NCBI GenBank assembly: GCA_003134785.1
Contig: PLCN01000002.1
Location: forward strand, 517,989-581,988
DNA: 64,000 bases
Source of the DNA: Spartobacteria bacterium
GTDB lineage: Bacteria > Verrucomicrobiota > Verrucomicrobiia > Chthoniobacterales > UBA10450
Reading direction: 5' to 3'
Position 1 is the stretch's first letter. Every line of letters starts with the position of its first letter. Of this stretch, positions 44,283 through 54,400 are shown one piece after another. A model generated the notes under the pieces. The model saw only the letters and a list, made by a program, of their open reading frames with translations. It had not been told where the DNA came from and ran no database searches. Made by a program: the position numbers and the translations under genes.

Positions 44283-45212
44283 GCACGCGCCTTTCGTCGG
44301 GAACGGACCGCCTCAAAGTATCAGCGCCGATCATTGGGTTCCGCTGTGGGGAATTGGACTGGGTAACGACTTTGGCAAGAACAACGAGACCTACTTCAGC
44401 GCTACTTCCGGGTGGCGGCCGACGCGATTTTTCGATATCGCCGGGACCTCTCGAACCGTCTTGCCCGGCGCGGCTATATCGGATCCGTTCGAATCGCTCG
44501 ATATCGAACTGGGCGTGCATGGAACTCCGATCAAAGGTTTGTGGTACGACGTCGGTTTGTTCTGGATGGAGTTCAGTAACCGGACCGAATCGCAAACGTC
44601 AGCAACATCGATTTCATCGTCGTAAACACGGGCGACACCCGGCATCGCGGGTTCGAAGGCGAAATTTCTTATGATCTGCTCGCTCCCTTCCAGCAGGAGG
44701 TGGTGGCCACGGTGCCGGATTCGAAGTCGGTGAGCAGCAAGGACACGCCCGCCCCTGCGGTGTCTCGGCCGCTACAATTGGTTTTGTTCAGCAACATTCA
44801 GTTACTCGACGCGGAGTTCACCGAAAGTGCCCAGATCGTGCCGGGGACCACGCGAACCTTTGTCGGAAACGAACCCGCCTACGCGCCAGATGTCATTTGG
44901 AAAGGCGGGATCAGTTTCCGAAAGGAACGATGCTTTAATCTTACTCTGTCGGGCGTGTATGTCTCAGACCAGTTCTGGCAGGATTCCAACACGGCTCTTT
45001 TGACTGCCGGTGTTGTGACTGTTCCGGCGGTGATCCCGTCCTATAAGGTCTTCAATTTTTCGAGCGAATGGTACCTCACCAAGAACGTGCGCCTCATCGC
45101 GGGCATCTCGAACCTGTTCGACGAAAAATATTACTCGCGCGCTTTTCTGACTGGTTTGATTGATCCCGCGCCAAGCCGCACCGGTTACGCCGGCATATCG
45201 ATCGAGTTCTGA
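44283..45212 (+). pseudogene. Broken TonB-dependent receptor (FecA-like barrel)
   Basis: Three pieces in different frames make up the second half of a TonB receptor. 44283-44625 reads GIGLGNDFGKNNETYFSATS and LGVHGTPIKGLWYDVGLFWME. 44593-44700 reads NTGDTRHRGFEGEISYDLL. 44700-45212 reads PDVIWKGGISFR...VYVSDQFWQDS...YKVFNFSSEWYLT...AGISNLFDEKYYSR and ends in the C-terminal Phe typical of outer-membrane barrels. The plug, TonB box and signal peptide are absent. It has suffered at least two frameshifts and a 5' deletion. Confidence 0.75.
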
Positions 45213-45224
45213 TTTCGCGTGTCC

Positions 45225-45381
45225 GTGTCATCCCGAACCGCGCAGACGGCGAGGAACCTCACCCATGCAAATTGCGTCACGCGAGAGGGTGACGCATAAG
45301 CCGGCGTATGCGCTTGATCGAACGCGGAAGCGGTAGAGCGTCTGCGAGGTCCCTCGCCGTCTGCGCGGCTCGGGATGACAC
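45225..45381. repeat. 157-bp imperfect palindrome
   Basis: The outer arms GTGTCATCCC (45225-45234) and GGGATGACAC (45372-45381) continue inward as CGCGCAGACGGCGAGG against CCTCGCCGTCTGCGCG. An inner hairpin TGCGTCA/TGACGCA lies near the middle. It is non-coding DNA between the receptor remnant and ileS, probably a miniature repeat element. Confidence 0.55.
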
Positions 45382-45464
45382 CGATTCGCGCGGAGAGCGA
45401 TCTTCTCCTTCGCCCTCCGTTCGTTGCTTAGTCGCTCCTCGGATGTTAGCCTCGCCGCTCGCGC

Positions 45465-48311
45465 ATGAGCCAGAATTACAAAGAGACGCTCAACCTGCCG
45501 AAAACGGATTTCCCGATGAAGGCAAACCTCGCTACGCGCGAGCCGGAGATGCTCAAGAAATGGGACGAGGCCGGCCTCTACCAGCAAATCCAAACCGCGC
45601 GCGCGGATTCCGAATTATTCGTCCTGCATGACGGCCCGCCCTTCGCGAACGGCGACGTTCATATGGGCACCGCGCTGAACAAGATCTTGAAAGATCTCGT
45701 GGTGAAATCGAAAACGATGTCGGGCTTCCGCGCACCTTATGTGCCCGGTTGGGATTGCCATGGCTTGCCGATCGAATACAAGGTCGTGAAAGAATCACGC
45801 GGGCTTTCGCCGTTGGAAGTGCGGCAGAAATCGGAAGCGTTCGCGCGGAGATTTATCGACATCCAGCGCGAGCAATTCAAGCGGCTCGGCGTCTTCGGCG
45901 ATTGGGAGCATCCTTATCTCACGCTCGATCCCGCCTACGAAGCTCAGATTTTGCGGGCCTTTGCCGTCTTCGTCGAGAAGGGCCTGGTTTACGAAAGCAT
46001 GAAGCCGGTTTTTTGGAGCACCGGCGCCCAGACCGCGCTCGCCGAAGCGGAGGTGGAATATCAGGACCGCCAGGACACGGCGGTCTATGTTAAGTTTCCA
46101 ATCGTGAGCGGCGATCTCGCGGGCAAAGCGAGCATCGCCATCTGGACGACGACTCCGTGGACCTTACCGGCGAATCTCGCGATCGCGGTCGACGCGAAAG
46201 CGTCTTACACAGTCGCGGAGTTCCAAAATAACCTGGGCCGAAAAGAAACCCTTCTCGTGGCCTCTGACCGACTCACCGATTTTGAATTCGAAACTGGATG
46301 GGAGCTAACCGGCGAAGTAAAAAGGACACCGGATGCATTCGCTTGGGCGACCGAACAAAGAAAACTTGGTCGCAAGTCTATTGTTCGAACTAGCGAGCGC
46401 ATCGATGAATCAGGACAATCGCTGTGTAGTCTCGTTGAAAGTTATAAGGGAAGCCAACTCGAAGGGCTGACTGCGCAGCACCCATTTCTCCCACGCACCG
46501 CCACGGTCTTCGCCGCCGATTTCGTCACGATGGATACCGGCACGGGTGCGGTCCACATCGCGCCCGGTCACGGCGAAGACGACTACTCGTTAGGTCGAAA
46601 GCATGGATTGCAGATTCTTTCACCGGTGGATGATCACGGCCGTTACACGGACGAAGCGGGTTTGCCGGAGCTCACGGGCAAATATGTGTTCGATGCGAAT
46701 GCCGACATCGTCGCGATCCTGCGCGAGAAAGGGATGCTCATCAGTGAAGCGACGTATCAGCATTCGTATCCGTATTGCTGGCGCTCGAAAACGCCGATCA
46801 TCTTCCGCGCGGTCGAACAATTTTTCATCCGCATCGACGATCTCCGTGCCAATGCTCTCGCGGCAATCAAGGACGTGCATTGGATCCCTCCGTGGGGAGA
46901 GAGCCGGATTTCCGGCACGGTGGAATCGCGTCCGGATTGGGTGATCTCGCGGCAGCGCAGCTGGGGCGTGCCGTTGCCGGTATTTTATTCCGCGGAGGAC
47001 GATGCCATTCTCGATCCCAACTGGATCCGGAAGCTGGCAGATCTTGTCGCCAAACGCGGTTCGAATGTCTGGTTCGAGCTGGACGACGCGGCGCTCGCGC
47101 GCGAACTCGGATTGCCCGAGGGCACGAGACATCGCAACGACACCATCGATGTTTGGATTGATTCGGGCGTTTCGCATTACGCGGTCCTGGCCACGAATCC
47201 CGCGCTGCGCGATCCGGCCGACATGTATCTCGAAGCGACGGATCAACACCGCGGCTGGTTTCAATCGTCGCTCATGACGAGCGTCGCTTTGCACAACCGC
47301 GCGCCTTACCGCACATGCGTTACGCATGGCTTTGTCGTCGACGTCGACGGCAAGAAGATTTCGAAATCGAGCAGCTACAGCAAGCCGATGGATGCGGGTC
47401 ATTTCGTTGGCAAGCACGGCGCCGATCTCGTTAGGCTGTGGGTGAGCAGCATCAATTACACCGACGACGTGCCCTTCTCGGAAGAGATGTTCACGCGTCT
47501 CGGCGACACTTATCGGCGCGTTCGCAACACGCTCCGGATTTTGCTCGGAAACCTATCGGATTTCGAATCAGGAAAGCAGGAAAGCAGGAAGGAAGAGTTC
47601 ACCCTGGTCGATCGCTGGATTCTCGATCGGATGGAAAATGTGATCGCGGATTGCCGCGCAGCGTATCAGTCGTACGAATTCCACAAGGTCTATCACACCC
47701 TCAACCAATTCTGCGCGGTCGATCTGAGCAGCCTTTACATCGATATCACCAAGGACCGGATGTATTGCGATGCGCCGGATTCACCGCGTCGCCGCGCCAC
47801 GCAGACAGCGATGCATCGCATTTTCGACGCGCTCTGCCGGCTGCTTGCGCCGATCACGGTCTTCACCGCCGAGGAGGCGTGGGGTTATCTCGGCGCGTCG
47901 AAGTCAGTCCATCTGCAATTATTTCCCGAGCAGGATGCAGAATGGCGAAAGGCCGCGGTGGAGAATCAAGTCACGCAGTTGTTGAGTTTGCGGGGAGTCA
48001 TTGGCCAGGCGGTCGAGCGGGCGCGGCAGGAAAAATTGATCGGCAACGCGCTGGAAGCGGCGGTGGTTTTGCGCTGCGAACCGGAGGCAGTCTCCTCGAT
48101 TCCGCACGAACAGCTCGAAGAGTTTTTTATTCTGAGTGATTTGAAAATCGAGCCGGGCAAGGAACCGTCGGTGTCGATCTCGAAGACGACCTACGGAAAA
48201 TGCGCCCGTTGCTGGCGGCATCGATCTGCCGTCGGGAAGAGCGCGGCGCATCCGGAATTGTGCGATCGCTGCGAGAGCGTGGTTAGCGGTATGAGCGTTC
48301 CGGAAGAGTAA
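45465..48311 (+). CDS. ileS: Isoleucyl-tRNA synthetase
   Basis: Class Ia synthetase of 948 residues. The HIGH-type site reads PPFANGDVHMGTALNK (58-73, H66-T69), the KMSKS-type loop reads GKKISKS near 630, and the WTTTPWTLPAN segment (227-237) belongs to the editing domain. The C-terminal zinc site has CARC...CDRC. An additional stretch at about residues 287-326 of the editing domain has no counterpart in the standard enzyme as I know it. ATG at 45465. lspA follows downstream. Confidence 0.95.
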   Translation: MSQNYKETLNLPKTDFPMKANLATREPEMLKKWDEAGLYQQIQTARADSELFVLHDGPPFANGDVHMGTALNKILKDLVVKSKTMSGFRAPYVPGWDCHGLPIEYKVVKESRGLSPLEVRQKSEAFARRFIDIQREQFKRLGVFGDWEHPYLTLDPAYEAQILRAFAVFVEKGLVYESMKPVFWSTGAQTALAEAEVEYQDRQDTAVYVKFPIVSGDLAGKASIAIWTTTPWTLPANLAIAVDAKASYTVAEFQNNLGRKETLLVASDRLTDFEFETGWELTGEVKRTPDAFAWATEQRKLGRKSIVRTSERIDESGQSLCSLVESYKGSQLEGLTAQHPFLPRTATVFAADFVTMDTGTGAVHIAPGHGEDDYSLGRKHGLQILSPVDDHGRYTDEAGLPELTGKYVFDANADIVAILREKGMLISEATYQHSYPYCWRSKTPIIFRAVEQFFIRIDDLRANALAAIKDVHWIPPWGESRISGTVESRPDWVISRQRSWGVPLPVFYSAEDDAILDPNWIRKLADLVAKRGSNVWFELDDAALARELGLPEGTRHRNDTIDVWIDSGVSHYAVLATNPALRDPADMYLEATDQHRGWFQSSLMTSVALHNRAPYRTCVTHGFVVDVDGKKISKSSSYSKPMDAGHFVGKHGADLVRLWVSSINYTDDVPFSEEMFTRLGDTYRRVRNTLRILLGNLSDFESGKQESRKEEFTLVDRWILDRMENVIADCRAAYQSYEFHKVYHTLNQFCAVDLSSLYIDITKDRMYCDAPDSPRRRATQTAMHRIFDALCRLLAPITVFTAEEAWGYLGASKSVHLQLFPEQDAEWRKAAVENQVTQLLSLRGVIGQAVERARQEKLIGNALEAAVVLRCEPEAVSSIPHEQLEEFFILSDLKIEPGKEPSVSISKTTYGKCARCWRHRSAVGKSAAHPELCDRCESVVSGMSVPEE

Positions 48312-48327
48312 TCGGGAAGATAATTGC

Positions 48328-48405
48328 CACGGATGAACACGGATAAAACACGGATAGGGAACGCTGATGCCTGTTTTCATCCGTGAAAATCCGTGTTTAT
48401 CCGTG
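48328..48405. repeat. Inverted cluster of ATCCGTG heptamers
   Basis: CACGGAT occurs three times in 48328-48355 and its complement ATCCGTG three times in 48379-48405, forming a long hairpin between ileS and lspA. The unit is a familiar bacterial intergenic repeat. Confidence 0.65.
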
Positions 48406-48431
48406 ACCAATGTTTGGGTCCCTCTCTTAAC

Positions 48432-48914
48432 ATGAAATTCATTCTCCTTCTCTCGCTGCCGCTCTACGCGCTGGACCAGATCACGAAATGGCTCGTGCTT
48501 CGCCAAGTCCATCCGGAGGAACGCCGGGACGTTATTCCCGATTTTTTCAGTCTCGTGAATGTGACGAATGACGGCGCGGCTTTCGGATCGTTCAAGAACA
48601 ACAACACTTTCTTCATCATCTTATCCTGCGTCGCGTTCGTTTTCGTCCTCGCGCTGCTTCTGCGCCGGCGCTCAGCCGACACGTTGCGCGACGTTTCCCT
48701 CGCGTTGCTCCTGGCCGGCATCATGGGCAACCTGACCGATCGTCTCATGCACGGTCACGTCATCGATTTCCTGCTCTTCGATCTCCACCTTCCTTTCGCC
48801 CATCCATATCCCGCCTTTAACGTCGCCGATTCCTGCATCTGCATTGCCGTCTTTTGCTTCATCATTCACTCCTTTCGGCAACCGCGAAAGCGAGCGAAGG
48901 AAAGCGCGCCGTAG
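48432..48914 (+). CDS. lspA: Prolipoprotein signal peptidase (signal peptidase II)
   Basis: Inner-membrane aspartic protease of 160 residues that removes signal peptides from prolipoproteins. Four hydrophobic helices are visible. Conserved blocks are NVTNDGAAFGSF near 43-54, GNLTDRLMHGHVIDF near 96-110 and FNVADSCICI near 123-132; the two catalytic aspartates lie in the last two. The ATG at 48432 begins the first helix correctly. The probable lipoprotein at 50739-51278 is one potential substrate. Confidence 0.92.
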   Translation: MKFILLLSLPLYALDQITKWLVLRQVHPEERRDVIPDFFSLVNVTNDGAAFGSFKNNNTFFIILSCVAFVFVLALLLRRRSADTLRDVSLALLLAGIMGNLTDRLMHGHVIDFLLFDLHLPFAHPYPAFNVADSCICIAVFCFIIHSFRQPRKRAKESAP

Positions 48915-48922
48915 CCACGGCG

Positions 48923-49017
48923 ATTGTAGGGCGTTTGAAAGCCCGGCCTCGGCGTTCCGCCTGCGTTACGGCTGTGAACCCCGAATGCTTTCGGGGCTGA
49001 CACAGACGCCCTACAAT
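48923..49017. repeat. Palindromic element between convergent genes
   Basis: ATTGTAGGGCGT (48923-48934) is exactly complementary to ACGCCCTACAAT (49006-49017). Inside is the hairpin CCCCGAA/TTCGGGG (48979-48996). It fills the gap between the convergent lspA and exchanger genes and may act as a two-way terminator. Confidence 0.6.
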
Positions 49018-50127
<1,110 letters not shown>

Positions 50128-50283
50128 GGCGGGTTCGGGACGCGGGAGAATCTTCCCAGCGTCCGGTGCAAGGTCGAGAACGAAAACACAAACGTGGGCC
50201 ACCGTCCTTTAGGTCGCTCGACACTTCTGCGCAGAGGAGCGAGAATTCCGCGGAGAAATAGATTGAGCGCGATCAACACAGTG

Positions 50284-50727
50284 ATGGAATCAACGGCATG
50301 TGAGATTGCACGGCGGCTGCGCGAGCAAAGGCACATGGCCTATTTCGCCGGCGGTTGCGTGCGCGATTTGTTGCGCGGCCATGTTCCAAAGGACTTCGAC
50401 ATCGCTACCGATGCGCGCCCGGAAGTCGTGCAGAAAATATTTTCGCGAACATACGCGGTCGGCGCGCATTTTGGCGTGATCGTGGTGCTCGAAGCCGGAT
50501 TTCAATTCGAGGTGGCGACCTTTCGTTCCGATGGCGCTTATCTCGATGGCCGCCGGCCAACCGAAGTACATTTCGCGAGCGCGAAGGAAGACGCGGCCCG
50601 CCGCGATTTCACGATCAACGGAATGTTCTTTGATCCGGAAGCGAATGAGGTCATCGACTTCGTGGGCGGTCACGTGGAGACTGCGCGAAAGCAGTTTGGC
50701 TCGCGCAACGGCGGGCGACAAGAGTAG
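50284..50727 (+). pseudogene. Truncated CCA-adding enzyme paralogue (head domain only)
   Basis: 147 residues that follow the full enzyme at 55491-56870 almost codon for codon: AYFAGGCVRDLLRG, the catalytic DFDIAT, RTYAVGAHFGVIVVLE, RRDFTINGMFFDPE. Similarity stops at DFVGG and the frame ends 17 codons later in unrelated sequence. The neck, body and HD domains are missing, so tRNA repair is unlikely, although the catalytic aspartates are intact. Silent differences are many, so the copies have been apart for a long time. Confidence 0.75.
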
Positions 50728-50738
50728 ATGAGAGGCGT

Positions 50739-51278
50739 ATGGACATTTGTCGTGCCGGTCTCATCCTGGTCGCGGGCATCATCACCGCATCTTGCTCCGA
50801 GAAGTCTGCGCCTGATCGCGAGAAGCATTCGAACACCTCCGAAACGACGCGCAAGGCCGGGCCGGAAGTTGCAAAAGGCGAAGACGAGCGTCAGCCGCGC
50901 GAAGACGAGATCGCGGAGGACTGCGTGGCTTTCGTTCGCTCCACCAAAGTTGTTCCTGGGCAAGCGGTGACAGCCGATTGCCCCGGCTGCCCTCCCGCCG
51001 GCGCGGAGGTGCTGGCGTTTCGGCAGATGAAAACGGACCGAATTTCCTGCTCGGGCGATACCTGCACAGTCTTGGTGACGATTCGTGTGGCGTTCAATCC
51101 AGGCGGAGGGGAACGGATTGCCGGCGGCTTGACGGCCTGGATTCCGCCGGAACAGCGAAGCGCCTATTTGAGCGGGCGCACGCCATCGGGCGAAGAGACG
51201 TATCGCGTCCAGATCACCTACAAGCGTCGCGGCGAAGGGTGGCGGGCCGTCGAATTCGATCGCGCGCCGGTCGAATAG
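50739..51278 (+). CDS. Probable lipoprotein of unknown function
   Basis: A 179-residue protein with a short hydrophobic leader and a lipobox-like ITASC (cysteine at about residue 19), then a charged linker (20-60) and a domain with paired cysteines (EDCVAF, DCPGCPPAG, SCSGDTC). The fold is not recognised. It lies between the two CCA-enzyme copies. Confidence 0.6.
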   Translation: MDICRAGLILVAGIITASCSEKSAPDREKHSNTSETTRKAGPEVAKGEDERQPREDEIAEDCVAFVRSTKVVPGQAVTADCPGCPPAGAEVLAFRQMKTDRISCSGDTCTVLVTIRVAFNPGGGERIAGGLTAWIPPEQRSAYLSGRTPSGEETYRVQITYKRRGEGWRAVEFDRAPVE

Positions 51279-51417
51279 GTTGCTTCGAGAATCAAAGTTT
51301 TGACGGGCGCTTCGCAAGAACATACACGCGGCTGATCGCGCGCAAACGAACCCATTCGGCGTCCCCACTGCCCGCCAGCTAAGCGGTTTTGGGGCTCGTC
51401 CCGGGAGGTCCTTAACC

Positions 51418-54400
51418 ATGAAAATGAAAAATTTCGGCCGCGCGGCTTTCTTTAACTTGCGGGCCCTTTTCGCAGCTCTTCTCTGCCTCACGGCAGTGAT
51501 GGTGACTCTACTCGCTTTCGGACCGGTCGCGCAGCAACGAAACAGCAAAGGACAAACGACTACGGTGTCCCGCTGGCTGACGCGTCTGGCATCGAGCGTC
51601 GGGATAGAGTCACGATCACAACCAGGAGGAGCGATCAAACTGGACAAGGACCCGGCAGAGCGACCGCCGGGAGCAACTCAACCACCCGTGGGCCCCTATA
51701 CCGGCCCGGTGCGCGATCTGCGGCCGGTCACGGCGGTTCGAAGCGCGAATCTGCGGGACATGCCGCCGATCGATCCGGCAAGCGTCCCGAAGATTTATCA
51801 TGTCGAACCGATCCCCCCGAAGCCCCCGACGCAAAGTGCACGACCTGAGGGACCGTTCCAAACCGTTGCGGGACCTCTTGCCTCGGCACCGAGTCCGACG
51901 GGTCTCACCTTCGAGGGCGTCGGCGTGGGTCTCCTTGGGTTCTCTCCTTCCAGTAATCCCCCGGACGTGGAGGGCCGTGTGGGTTCCACTCAATATGTCC
52001 AGTGGAACAACACCAGCTTCGCCGTCTTCAACAAGACGACCGGCGCTCTCCAGTACGGTCCCGCCGCCGGGAATACGCTCTTCCAGTCGTTGGGCGGCGT
52101 CTGCGCATCGCACAATGACGGCGACCCCGTCGTCTCTTACGACATTCTCGCCGGCCGCTGGATACTTTCGCAGTTCGCTGTCAATGGGCCGACCGGCAGC
52201 GCTTCCCATCAGTGCGTCGCTGTTTCCACGACATCGGACGCGACGGGTGATTATTACCTCTACGACTTCGTGACCGATCCGGTAAACTTCATTGATTATC
52301 CGCACACAGGCGTATGGCCGGACGGCTATTACATGAGCGCGCACGTGTTCAACCCCGGTGGGACGTTCACTGCGGGACGCATCTACGTTTTCGAGCGGGA
52401 CATGATGATCGCTGGTCAACCGGCACGGATGCAGAGCCAGGACCTCGGAGCTGAATTCGGATTTCTCCCCGCCGATCTCGACAGTTTAACTCCTCCGGCT
52501 GCGGGCGAGGCAGAGTTTGTGATTGGCCCTAACTTCGGACTCACGAACCTAACCGACTCGTTTCGAGTGGCGGTGGTGTGGGGCGCAACTCCAACGATCA
52601 CTGTGACTCCTGGTACTCCGATCATGGACGGCATCGGCAGTGCGCCGTGCGTCAACAACAGCAACGGCCGCGACTGCGTGCCCGAGCCTGGACCAGCGGC
52701 GGGAGTGGACTATCTCGACAGCATTGCAGGGCACTACATGTATCGGATGGCTTATCGTAACAACGGTACGCAAGAGTCCATCGTTGGCAGTGGTCCGAGC
52801 AACGGCAGCGACGCCTCGCATGGCGCCGTAAGATGGTTTGAATTCCGGAACCCAACTCCCGGAAGCTCGACAACAACGCCGACCGTTTTCCAATCCGGCA
52901 CCTACGATATTGATACGAACTACCGTTGGCTGCCGTCGATCGCGATGGACAAAGATGGCAACATCGCCCTGGGCTACAGCAAATCGAGCACGACGGTTCT
53001 TCCCGGCATCTACGTTACCGGTCGCCTGGCGAGTGATACTGCCGGCACCATGGGCGCCGAGGTGGAAATGCAGGCCGGCATCGGCGTGCAACAAGGCGGC
53101 GGGAATCGCTGGGGCGACTACAGCGCCATGACCATCGATCCGATCGACCAATGTACCTTCTATTATACGAACGAGTATTTAAAGACGAACGGGGCCTTCA
53201 ACTGGTCTGTCCGCGTCACGACCTACAAGTTTCCGTCCTGCACTTCGGCTGCGGGCTTGTGGGGCACTGTCACCGGCACAATCACTTCATCGGAGACCGG
53301 TGCTCCAATTTCCGGAGTGACAGTGACGTTGAGCAACGGCCACGCGGGCGCCAGTAACGCAAGCGGCGTTTACACCATCCTTGTCCCCGCTGGCAGCTAC
53401 ACCGCCACTGCCGCAGACCCAAAGCGCAACTGCGCTTCGGCGACGCCTGCCTCGGCGCCGGTCGCACCGACTGGTGGCGGGACAGTTACCCAGAACTTCG
53501 CCATGACGGGCACCTCGAAGCTCGACGCGAACGGGTTCACGATTAGCGATTCCGGGGGCAACAACAACGGCATTGTCAACCGGGCCGAATGCGTGTTCGT
53601 AAATCTCGGCCTCAAGAACAATGGCTGCGCGAAAGAGACCGCGATCTCGGCCACCCTTACGACCACGACTCCGGGCGTCACAGTTGTCGACGGGAACTCC
53701 AATTATTCGGATATACTCATCGACGGGAGCGCCACGAACGCGACGCCGTTCAAGATCTCCGTCGCGAGTTCATTCGGCTGCGGCACCGATATCGCGCTTT
53801 CACTCAATCTCACCTACGCGAGCGGAACGAAGTCGATTCCGTTCACCATCCCGACTTGTGCCGGCGGCCCGAACCAGACGATCCCGTCCAGCCAGGTGAC
53901 GACGAGCGATTCGACGCAGCCCGACCGGATGGGCCGGGATGGCAACCCGAGCACGTGCAATGGAAAGACGTGCCCGGCCCCGATCAATACTGCCGGGACC
54001 CGCAATTTCAAGACGTTTACCTTTACCAACAACGCCGGCGCGCCGCAGTGCTTTACCGTCACGATCAACGCGGCCCTGGGCGGAGCCGGTGACATCCAAA
54101 GCGCGGCTTATCAGACTGCTTACACTCCGCCGGTCGCTCAAGGCGATCCCACGGGTAACATGTGCATGAACTATTTGGGTGACAGCGGAGTTTCCGGCCT
54201 CGGGACAACGCTGGGGACGGCTGCCTACTCGTTCACTGTCCCGGCGCAGACGAATTTCGTGATCGTCGTCAATACGGTCACGGGGTCGACAAACTCGTCG
54301 GTCTTCAGCGGCACCGTTTCAGGATTTATCGACAACACGCCAGGACCTGGCGCTTGCGCCGGCGCAACCCCGAGTCCGACACCAACTGCAACCGCTACGG

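Noticed and set aside
45213..45464. T-box riboswitch in front of ileS
   Set aside because: The secondary structure is a simple near-perfect palindrome; I found no T-box consensus, specifier loop or antiterminator bulge.
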